In this document: one piece after another, positions 32,641 through 41,106 of the stretch
Numbering within the stretch: the stretch's first letter is position 1
Layout: the number at the start of each line of letters is the position of its first letter
Assembly (NCBI RefSeq): GCF_003289925.1
Contig: NZ_QLZQ01000003.1
Location: 62,001-126,000, forward strand
Source: Planococcus maitriensis
GTDB lineage: Bacteria; Bacillota; Bacilli; Bacillales_A; Planococcaceae
Direction: 5' to 3'
Length of the DNA: 64,000 bases
Notes under the pieces: generated by a model
Databases searched by the model: none
The model's input: the letters and a program-made list of their open reading frames with translations, nothing else
Told to the model about the DNA's origin: nothing
Position numbers and translations under genes: made by a program

Positions 32641-32669
32641 AAAAGAGCATCAAGGCTGATGCTCTTTTT
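32641..32669. terminator. Bidirectional terminator
   Basis: AAAAGAGCATCA pairs with TGATGCTCTTTT around AGGC, between the convergent coaW and nitroreductase genes. Confidence 0.9.
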
Positions 32670-32674
32670 CTTCG

Positions 32675-33232
32675 TTATTGATCGATGATTTCCAGCTTTT
32701 CGCGAATATCGGTGCGTGCTTGTTTTTCCGGCACGTGTGCAGGGTAGCCCATCATCATGGTCGCGACGATTTTCTCCCCTGGTTCGACCCCGATGGCCTC
32801 ACGGAAGACGGGGTTGTAAATCCAGTCGTTCGAACGCCAGATCATGCCGATGCCGCGATGCCAGGCAGCCAATTGGAAATTTTGCAGCATGGAACTAAGC
32901 GCGCCGTAATCTTCATCAAAGCGTCGCTGCCGCGGGTCGACCGGCATGATGGCGACGAGGTGGAGCGGGATATCACGAAAATACTGGGCTTTATTGAGCG
33001 CTTTTTGCGGAATGTCGCCGTCCGGCGTTTTCATCGAATCGAGAAATGCCTGGACGAACTTTTCTTTGCCGGCGCCTGCGTAAAGCTGGAAACGCCAAGG
33101 TTCATTCACTTTATGGTTAGGCGCCCATTTTGCGATATTCAGCAATTCGATAATTTCTTCCACATCGACAGCGTCTGGCTTGAATTTTTTGATCGATCTT
33201 CTTTCCATGATCAATTGATCAATCGGATTCAT
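32675..33232 (-). CDS. Nitroreductase-family FMN oxidoreductase
   Basis: This 185-residue protein has the nitroreductase opening (LIMERRSIKKF, with the FMN-phosphate-binding Arg/Ser), AKWAPNHKVNEPWRF and the C-terminal MMMGYPAHVPEKQ. It should be a homodimeric FMN enzyme reducing nitro compounds or quinones with NAD(P)H; the natural substrate is not known. The ATG at 33232 lies 9 nt after GGAGAGG. A TTG directly before it (33235) is the alternative. Confidence 0.87.
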   Translation of the reverse strand: MNPIDQLIMERRSIKKFKPDAVDVEEIIELLNIAKWAPNHKVNEPWRFQLYAGAGKEKFVQAFLDSMKTPDGDIPQKALNKAQYFRDIPLHLVAIMPVDPRQRRFDEDYGALSSMLQNFQLAAWHRGIGMIWRSNDWIYNPVFREAIGVEPGEKIVATMMMGYPAHVPEKQARTDIREKLEIIDQ

Positions 33233-33389
33233 CAATTTGAACCTCTCCTATCCTTTAAATGCTTTCGGTTAAATCCTACCACGAATGGCGAAAATCGTGT
33301 TGAAAATGACATATTGCCCTCTGTAGAAATACTGGTTTCTTGATAAAATAATTACTATATAATTTGATGTTACGACTTCATAACATTCC

Positions 33390-33573
33390 GCAAAACCGCT
33401 ACGAAAAAGCGTTGCTCAACCCTCGCTAAGCCCGAGCATCGAAAATGAATCAGCTCCGCTTTCCATCGCTTATTCATTTCCTGCGGGCGAGCGCCAAGCT
33501 TCCTCAGTCGCCTTGCGCCTTGCGATGTAATGCGCAGCATTATTGAGCAGTAAGGGTTTTTCCGCGGTTTTGC
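33390..33573. repeat. Dispersed repeat, copy B, MITE-like ends
   Basis: The 184-bp segment is bounded by GCAAAACCGC (33390-33399) and its exact inverse GCGGTTTTGC (33564-33573). Internally it has TTGCTCAAC, GAGCATCG, AATGAATCAGC and TTCATTTCCTGCGGGCGAGCG, which correspond in order to blocks of the repeat at 11970-12195. No gene or obvious target duplication is seen. It fills most of the gene-free stretch 33233-33655. Confidence 0.6.
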
Positions 33574-33655
33574 TCCATTTAGACGTCATTAACATGGTCC
33601 GTCTTTTTATAAATTTGATTTCTTTAGTTTGATATATAAGCGAGGAGTGATTCGG

Positions 33656-35050
33656 ATGAAGAAAGCCGTGGTCATCGGCGGGGGGATTACAGGCCTTTCC
33701 GCCATGCATTATCTAGAGCGGATGAAAAAGCAGCACGGGCTCGACTTGGAATTGGAGCTTATTGAAAAAGAGGCACAGCTGGGCGGGAAGATCCGTACAG
33801 TGAAAAAAGACGGCTTCGCGATGGAAGTCGGTGCGGATTCCATTGTCGCACGCCATGCCAGCGTCCTGCCGCTCGTTGAAGAGCTGGGGCTCGAAGAACA
33901 AATGGTTTATAACGGAACCGGTATCTCCTACCTGTATACGGATAACCAATTGCACGCGATTCCGAAAGATACCGTATTCGGCATCCCGATGGACCGGGAA
34001 GCGCTGTTCAGTTCGACGCTCGTGTCGGAACAGGGGAAAGAACGGGCGATGGAAGATTTTGAGACCGTGAACGACCGTTTCACGAAAGACAGTTCAATCG
34101 GGGAGTTCCTGGAAGAGTTCCTCGGCAAGGAACTAGTGGAACGCCAGATTGCGCCAGTTTTATCCGGCGTTTATTCAGGTTCATTGCGTGAATTGACTTT
34201 AGCTTCCACCTTGCCATATTTAATTGATTATAAAAATGACTACGGCAGCATCATCAAAGGGTTTGAAGCGCACAAGAAAACCTTTCAAGGGGCGGCGAAT
34301 AAGAAGTTCATCTCATTCGAGGGAGGGATGGCGGCTTTGATCGACCGCCTCGAAGAACAGCTGGAGACAGCGCTCGTCCGAAAAGGCGTTGGGACGAGCT
34401 CGTTGGAAAAGCAGGACGGACGCTATAAGCTGAACTTTTCGGACGGTACATCAAGCGAGGCGGATTTCGTCGTCCTGGCGATTCCGCACCAGCAAGCCCA
34501 GGCATTGGTGAAGGACGAAACGCTTGGTGAAGAATTCGGCCAATTGATCAACTCGTCATTGATCAGCGTTTATCTGGGATACGACTTGCCGGACGGGCAA
34601 TTGCCGGCGGATGGCACCGGTTTTATCGTGTCGGAAGGCAGCGATTTGGCATGCAATGCCTGCACCTGGACGAGCCGCAAGTGGCCGCATACTTCAGCGC
34701 AGCACAAATTGTTGGTGCGTTTGTTCTATAAGAGCACAAATCCGGTGTTCGCCGAGCTGCAAAAAGGATCCGATGAACAGGTCGCGGCTACAGCCAAAGC
34801 GGATATCCAGAAAAGCCTGGGCATCGAGCAACAGCCTGCTGTCATCGAAATCACGTCGTGGAACGAGCTCATGCCGAATTACCATATGGGCCACAAAACG
34901 GCAGTCACGTCGCTTGAAGCGCGGCTGAAAAGCGCTTATCCGGGCATCTATCTAGCCGGCTCTTCCTATTACGGTGTCGGCATCGGCGCCTGTATCCAAA
35001 ACGGCAAAGACGTGGCGCAGAAAATCGCACAAGCGATGGGTGAAATATAG
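33656..35050 (+). CDS. hemY: Coproporphyrinogen/protoporphyrinogen oxidase
   Basis: This 464-residue flavoenzyme (HemY/CgoX) performs the six-electron oxidation of coproporphyrinogen III in the Bacillota haem route. It opens with the FAD loop AVVIGGGITGLSAMHYL and LGGKIRTV, has the QIAPVLSGVYSG segment and ends with the FAD motif IYLAGSSYYGVGIGACIQNG. Length fits the family. The ATG at 33656 follows GAGGAGTGATTCG; the frame is open to 33629, but no site precedes that. Here hemY is not next to hemE/hemH, its common partners. Confidence 0.92.
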   Translation: MKKAVVIGGGITGLSAMHYLERMKKQHGLDLELELIEKEAQLGGKIRTVKKDGFAMEVGADSIVARHASVLPLVEELGLEEQMVYNGTGISYLYTDNQLHAIPKDTVFGIPMDREALFSSTLVSEQGKERAMEDFETVNDRFTKDSSIGEFLEEFLGKELVERQIAPVLSGVYSGSLRELTLASTLPYLIDYKNDYGSIIKGFEAHKKTFQGAANKKFISFEGGMAALIDRLEEQLETALVRKGVGTSSLEKQDGRYKLNFSDGTSSEADFVVLAIPHQQAQALVKDETLGEEFGQLINSSLISVYLGYDLPDGQLPADGTGFIVSEGSDLACNACTWTSRKWPHTSAQHKLLVRLFYKSTNPVFAELQKGSDEQVAATAKADIQKSLGIEQQPAVIEITSWNELMPNYHMGHKTAVTSLEARLKSAYPGIYLAGSSYYGVGIGACIQNGKDVAQKIAQAMGEI

Positions 35051-35077
35051 AACAGCAAAATACATTCATCAACATGC

Positions 35078-35111
35078 AAAAAAAGCTCCGGAAACATTCC
35101 GGAGCTTTTTT
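35078..35111. terminator. Bidirectional terminator
   Basis: AAAAAAGCTCCGGA and TCCGGAGCTTTTTT flank AACAT. It serves the convergent hemY and endopeptidase genes. Confidence 0.92.
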
Positions 35112-35121
35112 ACATACTGCA

Positions 35122-36150
35122 TTATCTCATGGCGTTGAGGCGTTTGTAGCTGTCGAAATGCTTGCCCCAATAGCTGTCGTTGAGGCTGGTGATTTGGACG
35201 CGGTCTCCGCCGGCATGGATGAAGCTATTGTTGCCGACATAGATGCCGACGTGGGAAATTCCCGGGCGGTAGGTATTTTTAAAGAATACCAGGTCCCCAG
35301 GTTGCGGAGAGCTGACCGTAAACGAACTTGCGTAATAGCCGATGGTGTTCGTGCGCGGAATCGTGATGCCTGCGCGGTTATAGACATAGTACAGATAGCC
35401 GCTGCAGTCAAAGCCGCTTGAAGTCGTGCCACCCCATGCATAAGGCACCCCCAATTGCGTGCGTGCGATGGAGAGCACTTGCCCGGCTTTCGAAGAGGCA
35501 GCCGGATTGGAAACTTGGACAGGCGAAGGGGCAGGAGCTGTGCCTCCTTGGATTTTCAGCACTTGGCCGACGCGGATATTGCTTGTGCTCAAATTGTTCC
35601 AGCTCATCAATTGCGCAACCGATACTTTATAGCTTCTGGAAATCTTGCTGAGCGTGTCTCCCGAGACGACACGGTATGTAGTCGTATTAGCTTGCGTTGG
35701 CGGCGCAGCGGGAGCCGGTGAAGGCGATACGGCGGCAGCTGATGCTGTGCCGCTGACTTTCAGCTTCTGGCCGATACGGATAGTGGAATTGCTCAAACTG
35801 TTCAATTGCTGGATTTTTGCGACGGATGTGGAATGTGCCTGGGCGATTTTATAAAGAGTATCACCGGCTTTGACAGTATAAGTGCTGGTCTTGGCGGCAG
35901 CTGGTGCGGCTGGTGCCGGAGTGCTTGCTGCAGCTGGCGAAGTCAAGCGCAAGACTTGGTTTGGATAAATGGAATCCGTGCTCAGGTGATTCCATGTTTT
36001 TAAGTTGTCGACAGAAACCTTATTGCTTGAAGCCACTTTCCATAATGTATCGCCTGGTTTGATTGTATACGAACTTGCTTCTGTATCTGCAGCCCCTATT
36101 GCCAAGGATAGGACTCCAGCCGTGATAGCCATGCCGATCAGCTTCTTCAT
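35122..36150 (-). CDS. Triple-LysM NlpC/P60 peptidoglycan endopeptidase
   Basis: This 342-residue secreted protein has a signal peptide (about residues 1-26, ending near TEA-SS). Three LysM domains follow (about 28-71, 92-136 and 157-200, each starting Y-x-V/I-K-x-GDTL), joined by Pro/Ala/Ser linkers. The NlpC/P60 domain has catalytic Cys in SGFDCSGYLYY and His in ISHVGIYVGN and SFIHAGG. It should cut the gamma-D-Glu-diamino-acid bond as LytE/LytF-type hydrolases do. The ATG at 36150 has AAAAGGGG 7 nt upstream; the ATG at 36156 almost touches that site. Confidence 0.92.
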   Translation of the reverse strand: MKKLIGMAITAGVLSLAIGAADTEASSYTIKPGDTLWKVASSNKVSVDNLKTWNHLSTDSIYPNQVLRLTSPAAASTPAPAAPAAAKTSTYTVKAGDTLYKIAQAHSTSVAKIQQLNSLSNSTIRIGQKLKVSGTASAAAVSPSPAPAAPPTQANTTTYRVVSGDTLSKISRSYKVSVAQLMSWNNLSTSNIRVGQVLKIQGGTAPAPSPVQVSNPAASSKAGQVLSIARTQLGVPYAWGGTTSSGFDCSGYLYYVYNRAGITIPRTNTIGYYASSFTVSSPQPGDLVFFKNTYRPGISHVGIYVGNNSFIHAGGDRVQITSLNDSYWGKHFDSYKRLNAMR

Positions 36151-36449
36151 GTTCATTCCCCTTTTGTTTACAGCGACGTCTCTTGCGTGCGCAATTTTCT
36201 TTAAGTGTATTCAGTTTCACGAATATAGGCAATAAGTTTTATGTTACATTTGTGTTACAAAAATCAAAAGTCTTAATTTAGAGTTTTATTTTGGTTATAA
36301 AAATAATAATGGTAAAAATTTCTTCTGGTCTATTAGTTGTGAATCAAAACAAGAGATTCACAAAACAATTGTTGAAATATTTGTTCTAATCTGACATTAT
36401 GAAAGTAGTTTATTGGTGAACCACCATTCAGTAGAGGGAGGAAAAAATA
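36151..36449. other. AT-rich divergent intergenic region
   Basis: About 300 nt separate the divergent endopeptidase and acyl-CoA synthetase genes. It is AT-rich with several TTACA/TGTTACA-like stretches near 36242-36258, but I find no hairpin, RNA motif or clear operator. It presumably holds both promoters. Confidence 0.4.
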
Positions 36450-38006
36450 ATGTATGCGACACTCGGAAGTATATTCGATCATACGGTTTCCCTGCACCCG
36501 GAACGTGAAGCGTTTGTCGATTTAAGAAGAAATAAGCGCTGGACGTATGCGCAGTGGCGGGACGACGTGCACCGCTTGGCGAATGCGCTGACGGCAACAG
36601 GTGTCACGAAAGGGGACCGTGTTTCCACGTACCTTTTCAATAATCAAGAGTTGGCGACTGCATTATTTGCCTGCGCCAAAATCGGCGCCATCTTCAACCC
36701 GATCAATTTCCGCCTGAAAGCGGAAGAATTGGCATTCATCATCGAAGATGCCAAACCTGAAGTGGTGCTGTTTGAAGAAGTGCTGGAAGGCGTAGTGCAG
36801 ACCATTGCGCCGCAGTTCCCGGCGGTACAGTTCTGGACCATCGACGACAAGACGCCATCGTTTGCAAAGAATTACCATGAACAGGTCGCAGGGGTATCGA
36901 CGGAAGACCCGGGTGTTGAAATGGATGAATCGGATACATACGCCATCATGTATACGAGCGGAACGACAGGGCGGCCAAAAGGCGTCATCCATCGCCACAG
37001 GAGCATGGCCGAACAAAGCATGATGTGCATTGCGATGCTCAAGACGACCAAAAAAGATGTCGGTTTGGTCGCCGCGCCGATGTTCCATTGCGCGGAACTG
37101 CATTGCAATATCATTCCGCGCGTCCAAGCGGGCGCATCGAGCATCATCATGCATCAGTTCGATCCATTTTTGGCGCTGGATACAATCGAGAAAGAAAAAG
37201 TGACAGTGATGTTCGCGGTGCCGACGATGTGGAGCATGATTTCCGAAATCGATGGCGCGCAGCAGAAAGTCGAAAGTTTGCAGCGTGGGCTATACGGCGC
37301 TGCCCCGATGGCACCCGTGCTCGTGAAACGCGTCAAGGAAGTGCTCGGCATCGACTTGATCCAGGCTTATGGACAGACGGAAATGGGCCCGGCCATCACG
37401 TTTTTATCGGAAGAAGACCAGTTAACGAAAGCCGGCTCCGCCGGACAGCCTGCCTATAATCACGAAATCCGCGTCGTCCGGCCGAATGAAGACGGCCCGT
37501 CGGAACCGGAAGATGTGCTTGCGCCTTTTGAAGTCGGGGAAATCATCGTACGGGGGCCGAGCATGATGGCCGGGTATTTCCAGCGCGAAGACGCCACGGA
37601 AAAAGCGCTTTATAAAGGCTGGTACCATTCGAGTGATTTGGGTTATATGGATGAACAAGGGTATCTATACGTTGCCGACCGCGTCGATGATATGATCATC
37701 AGCGGCGGGGAGAACATCTATCCGCGTGAAGTGGAGGATGCGCTCCATGGCCATGACAAAGTACAGGACGTTGCGGTGCTTGGCGTGCCGGACGAGAAAT
37801 GGGGCGAATCGGTATTGGCGTTCGTCGTTGCTAAAGATTCATCGCTGACTGAAGAGGATTTGGAAGAATACTGCGTCAATCACGAAAATCTCGCGCGCTA
37901 CAAGCGGCCGCGCTCGTACCGTTTTGTCGATGAGCTGCCGCGCAATGCCAGCGGGAAGATCCAGAAATTCCTGCTGCGCGAACAATATCGAGAATTATCG
38001 TCTTGA
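36450..38006 (+). CDS. Long/medium-chain acyl-CoA synthetase
   Basis: This 518-residue AMP-forming ligase activates a fatty acid to its CoA ester. The ATP loop is YTSGTTGRPKGVIHRH; AYGQTEMGPAITF, GWYHSSDLGYMDEQGYLYVADR and the C-terminal Lys motif PRNASGKIQKF follow. Chain length cannot be told from sequence. GGGAGGAAAAAATA precedes the ATG. A hotdog thioesterase gene follows and a TetR regulator comes next, a common lipid-degradation arrangement. Confidence 0.9.
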   Translation: MYATLGSIFDHTVSLHPEREAFVDLRRNKRWTYAQWRDDVHRLANALTATGVTKGDRVSTYLFNNQELATALFACAKIGAIFNPINFRLKAEELAFIIEDAKPEVVLFEEVLEGVVQTIAPQFPAVQFWTIDDKTPSFAKNYHEQVAGVSTEDPGVEMDESDTYAIMYTSGTTGRPKGVIHRHRSMAEQSMMCIAMLKTTKKDVGLVAAPMFHCAELHCNIIPRVQAGASSIIMHQFDPFLALDTIEKEKVTVMFAVPTMWSMISEIDGAQQKVESLQRGLYGAAPMAPVLVKRVKEVLGIDLIQAYGQTEMGPAITFLSEEDQLTKAGSAGQPAYNHEIRVVRPNEDGPSEPEDVLAPFEVGEIIVRGPSMMAGYFQREDATEKALYKGWYHSSDLGYMDEQGYLYVADRVDDMIISGGENIYPREVEDALHGHDKVQDVAVLGVPDEKWGESVLAFVVAKDSSLTEEDLEEYCVNHENLARYKRPRSYRFVDELPRNASGKIQKFLLREQYRELSS

Positions 38007-38033
38007 ATGGGCGGCAAGAAAAGAGGGGCAAAA

Positions 38034-38435
38034 ATGGTGAAGATGAAGCCTGTGGAAGAAACGATCATGGGAGTGCTGGGCATTGAACTGACAGAGCAGT
38101 CCGGCGAACGGATTGTCGCGACGATGCCGGTGCATGCAGCGACGCACCAGCCATTCGGCTTATTGCACGGTGGGGCATCAGTGGTTCTCGCAGAGACGGT
38201 GGCGAGTTTCGGGACCTGGCACGCGATTGACCAGCAAAATGAAATCGCGGTCGGGCTGGAAATCAACGCCAACCATATCCGCGGAAAAAAAGACGGCATC
38301 GTGACAGCTATCGGCACGCCGCTTCACAAAGGGCGCACCACCATGATTTGGGACATCAAAATCATGGATGAAGAAGAACGGCTCATTTGCGTGTCGCGCT
38401 GCACGGTGGCGATTATCCAAAAGCCAACTGAATGA
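38034..38435 (+). CDS. PaaI-type hotdog thioesterase
   Basis: This 133-residue protein has the hotdog core with QPFGLLHGGASVVLAETVASFGTW, the conserved HGG(A/S) loop of the PaaI/YdiI group, and GLEINANHIR. It likely hydrolyses acyl- or aryl-CoA thioesters, perhaps recycling CoA from the upstream synthetase product. The ATG at 38034 is favoured because AGAGGGG lies 6 nt upstream; an ATG at 38007 directly follows the previous stop without a site. Confidence 0.85.
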   Translation: MVKMKPVEETIMGVLGIELTEQSGERIVATMPVHAATHQPFGLLHGGASVVLAETVASFGTWHAIDQQNEIAVGLEINANHIRGKKDGIVTAIGTPLHKGRTTMIWDIKIMDEEERLICVSRCTVAIIQKPTE

Positions 38436-38442
38436 TGGTGGA

Positions 38443-38475
38443 AGGCCGGACCTCGCGATGAGGTCCGGTCTTTTT
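38443..38475 (+). terminator. Rho-independent terminator
   Basis: GGCCGGACCTC pairs with GAGGTCCGGTC around GCGAT, followed by T5. Confidence 0.9.
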
Positions 38476-38541
38476 GCCTGGCTCGGCCATGTTATAATAG
38501 TTAAACAAGGAATCGGGCGTCCGGAAAGGCAGTGACAGATT

Positions 38542-39111
38542 TTGAAAAGGGAAATTATGCAACAGAGCATTGCACTGTTTGTCGACAAAGGCTATAGCGC
38601 CACGTCGATACAGGATATAGTAGATGCGCTTGGCGTGACAAAAGGTTCTTTCTACTACCATTACAAAAGCAAGGAAGCATTGCTGATGGATATCCACCGG
38701 CAATACATCGAAGAATTGCTCGCCAGGCAGCAATCGATCCTGCAGGATGCAGCGCCGGCAAAAGAAAAGCTGTCGGAGATTGTCCGCTTATTGATCGGCG
38801 ACATGGAAAAACAAGGGCCGATTGCCAATGTCTATTTCCGCGAACTCAGGCATTTGAAAGAGGAGAACGCTAAAGCGATCCGTGCAAGACGGGCGGAATT
38901 CCGGGAACAAATCGAATCGGTCCTGATTGCGGGTATCAAGAGCGGCGAATTCCGCCGGGAGTTGAATCCGAAGATGATCGCTTTCGCCGTCCTCGGCGTG
39001 ACCAATTGGAGCTATCAATGGTTTCAGCCCGGCGGTGAGCTGTCCACTGGGGAACTCGCTGAACTTTACACGGATTTCATCCTCCATGGCATTATGCCGA
39101 CGCAAAAGTAA
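38542..39111 (+). CDS. TetR-family transcriptional regulator
   Basis: This 189-residue regulator has an N-terminal TetR helix-turn-helix (SIQDIVDALGVTKGSFYYHYKSKEALL) and an all-helical ligand domain (about residues 50-185). It lies downstream of the acyl-CoA synthetase and thioesterase genes but behind a terminator, with its own TATAAT box near 38492. It may control them in response to acyl-CoA, which is inference only. The TTG at 38542 gives the full first helix; an ATG at 38557 is the alternative start. Confidence 0.83.
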   Translation: MKREIMQQSIALFVDKGYSATSIQDIVDALGVTKGSFYYHYKSKEALLMDIHRQYIEELLARQQSILQDAAPAKEKLSEIVRLLIGDMEKQGPIANVYFRELRHLKEENAKAIRARRAEFREQIESVLIAGIKSGEFRRELNPKMIAFAVLGVTNWSYQWFQPGGELSTGELAELYTDFILHGIMPTQK

Positions 39112-39146
39112 AAGCCGTTATCCGTTCATCGGATAACGGCTTTTAG
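39109..39146. terminator. Bidirectional terminator
   Basis: TAAAAGCCGTTATCCG and CGGATAACGGCTTTTA flank TTCAT. It includes the TetR stop codon and serves the converging methyltransferase gene. Confidence 0.92.
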
Positions 39147-39150
39147 ATGC

Positions 39151-39654
39151 TTAACTGCGTTCCAGTTCCAATAAATGATTTTTAAGCGCCATGCCGCCCC
39201 GGAAACCTGTCACATCGCCGCTCTTCCGTATGACCCGGTGGCATGGGATGAACAGCAGCAAAGGGTTCGCGCCGACTGCTGAACCGGCTGCCCGGACTGC
39301 CTTCGGCTTGCCGATATGTTCAGCCAGATCGGAGTAAGAAATGGTCCGGCCGTAAGGGATTTCCTGCAAGGCTTGCCAGATAGAGCGTTGAAAAGCGGTG
39401 CCTTCCACATCAAGAGGCAAGGGGAACTTTTCGCGGGAACCAGCGAGCCAAGCTTCGATTGCATACTTATATTCCTTTAACGCTGATTCGTCCTGGACGA
39501 AATCAGCGCCCCGAAACCGTTTTGCGCAATGCTGCTGCATTTCAATAAGGCCTTCACCCGGCGAACCGACATAACAAAGGCCCTTGTCGCTTTTGGCGAG
39601 GAGCAGGCGGAAGCCGTGCTGCTCAGCATAAGCCCAGCGGATGGTCCGTGCCAT
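39151..39654 (-). CDS. ogt: Methylated-DNA-protein cysteine methyltransferase
   Basis: This 167-residue DNA-repair protein transfers alkyl groups from O6-alkylguanine to its own cysteine. The acceptor motif is IPCHRVIRKSGDVTGFRGG; the helix-turn-helix part includes GTAFQRSIWQALQEIPYGRT and KAVRAAGSAVGANP. It is of stand-alone Ogt type, without an Ada regulatory domain. Three in-frame ATG codons are clustered; the one at 39654 is preferred because GGAAGG lies 9 nt upstream. Confidence 0.92.
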   Translation of the reverse strand: MARTIRWAYAEQHGFRLLLAKSDKGLCYVGSPGEGLIEMQQHCAKRFRGADFVQDESALKEYKYAIEAWLAGSREKFPLPLDVEGTAFQRSIWQALQEIPYGRTISYSDLAEHIGKPKAVRAAGSAVGANPLLLFIPCHRVIRKSGDVTGFRGGMALKNHLLELERS

Positions 39655-39780
39655 AGCCATCATCCTTCCGTATTTTTATTCCAGTATACGCCCCGCCAAG
39701 AGATTTTTCAGCAAGCAGATTTCCTGTTTGAGCTTGTGGAGAACGGGAATACGAGGGGTAAGACATAAGGAGGGATCTAC

Positions 39781-39924
39781 ATGGCAAGAGACAAGAACAA
39801 AGAAAGACTGGAAGAAGAGCGCCGCGAGCAGGAGTTGCGTGAAGAAGAACAGGCTTTTAAGGACAGTGCCAGAAACCTCGACGAACAGAACCGGATGACC
39901 GATACACATAACCAGCAAAAATAA
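39781..39924 (+). CDS. 47-residue highly charged protein
   Basis: This short open frame starts with ATG after GGAGGGATCTAC and ends at TAA just before a strong terminator. It encodes a Glu/Arg/Lys-rich helix (residues 1-30, e.g. RLEEERREQELREEEQAFKD) and a polar tail ending THNQQK. The ribosome-binding site, terminator and helical periodicity support it as a real gene. Function is unknown; there is no hydrophobic segment. Confidence 0.65.
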   Translation: MARDKNKERLEEERREQELREEEQAFKDSARNLDEQNRMTDTHNQQK

Positions 39925-39940
39925 GCCGCATGCCAAACCC

Positions 39941-39978
39941 AGCCCGCGCACCGGAAAATCCGGTGGGCGGGCTTTTTT
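39941..39978 (+). terminator. Rho-independent terminator
   Basis: AGCCCGCGCACCGG pairs with CCGGTGGGCGGGCT (one mismatch) around AAAAT, followed by T5. Confidence 0.88.
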
Positions 39979-40039
39979 CACTATGGGTGCAGGCGTGGTA
40001 GTATGGTAGATAATACTTTTTTAGGAAAGAGTGGTTTTC

Positions 40040-40981
40040 ATGTTTGACACCCTTGAACAATTGATGGAAGAAAAAGGACTGGACAGCAAGCGTTCGGTCG
40101 CTTGGAAAAAAATCAGCGAGGAAGAGCGATTGTCGGAGAAGTTTCTGGCGGATAACGCACGCAATATCCATTGGCAGCTGGTCTCCAAGCACCAATCACT
40201 ATCCGAAAAGTTTATCCGCCAATACAGCGGCTTTCTTTACTGGGGCGAGATTATCCGCAACCAGCAATTATCGGAACGCTTTCTGGAAGAGTTTTCAAGC
40301 CCTGAAAAATGGCAGCCTCAAGAAGACCGGTTATCTGCAAAGCAATTGAAGGCATTGAAAATGCACGGGCAGCCTTTTGACGAGCGGGAGTATTGGACGC
40401 TCGTCTCCGCTAGACGCCCATCGCCGATGTTCATCGAAAAACACCAGGACCGGGTCAATTGGCAGGTGCTAAGCGAACAGCAGGAATTACCGATGAGCTT
40501 GATCGGCCGCCATGCAGACAAAGTTGACTGGCTTGCTGTGACGCGCGGGCAAAAATTGACGGAGCGGTTTATCGAGAAACACAAAGGCCAAGTGGAATGG
40601 GAAACGCTGTCGTTTCACCAGGAATTGTCGGAACGGTTCATTAACCGTCATAGCGATAAGATGGCAGCCATCTCTGCAGAACAGCCGCGTTCTGAAGCTT
40701 TCCTTTACATGCACTTGGATAAGATGGATCCGGAGACGGTCATTGATTGCCAAGAGATTGGCGAAGCGACGGAATTCGACTCCTTTAAAGTATTCAGCAT
40801 TTCCCGCAATAGCCGAAAAAAGTACATTGTGGAGTTTGAGCAATACGACGAGCCGGATTCGCCGCGCTTTTTGAAGCTGGATGACGAAGGTTTTTACGAT
40901 TTGCTGGAAGAGTACGGCTTGCAACAGCATATTGAAGCGGATTTCCCTGAACTTCTGTTCATCGAAGACATGCGCTTCTAA
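40040..40981 (+). CDS. Tandem 23-residue repeat protein
   Basis: This 313-residue protein is built of about seven repeats of 23 residues over residues 20-225. The consensus is W-x-x-(L/I)-S-x-x-Q-x-L-S-E-x-F-I-x-x-H-x-D-x-V-x; examples are HWQLVSKHQSLSEKFI and EWETLSFHQELSERFI. A non-repeat C-terminal domain follows (KYIVEFEQYDEPDSPRFL to the end). Similar repeats occur in phage and giant-virus proteins (recalled, not checked). It should form an alpha-solenoid and bind a protein partner. The function is unknown. The start at 40040 follows AGGAAAGAG. It is monocistronic. Confidence 0.8.
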   Translation: MFDTLEQLMEEKGLDSKRSVAWKKISEEERLSEKFLADNARNIHWQLVSKHQSLSEKFIRQYSGFLYWGEIIRNQQLSERFLEEFSSPEKWQPQEDRLSAKQLKALKMHGQPFDEREYWTLVSARRPSPMFIEKHQDRVNWQVLSEQQELPMSLIGRHADKVDWLAVTRGQKLTERFIEKHKGQVEWETLSFHQELSERFINRHSDKMAAISAEQPRSEAFLYMHLDKMDPETVIDCQEIGEATEFDSFKVFSISRNSRKKYIVEFEQYDEPDSPRFLKLDDEGFYDLLEEYGLQQHIEADFPELLFIEDMRF

Positions 40982-40984
40982 GCC

Positions 40985-41013
40985 AACGTGCCCCATTGCG
41001 GGTGCGTTTTTTT
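40985..41013 (+). terminator. Rho-independent terminator
   Basis: AACGTGCCC pairs with GGGTGCGTT using two G-T pairs, followed by a run of T residues. Confidence 0.75.
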
Positions 41014-41048
41014 ATTCTAGCTGAAGTTTTTTCTGGGCGCTGGCAGGC

Positions 41049-41076
41049 TTGTGTTTTCCGGCATCCCGTTTATAAT
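41049..41076 (+). promoter_or_regulatory. Promoter of fhs
   Basis: TTGTGT (41049-41054) and TATAAT (41071-41076) are 16 nt apart, about 30 nt before the fhs start. Confidence 0.55.
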
Positions 41077-41106
41077 GGGAAGAAAAATTGAAAGTTGGGA
41101 CTATGC

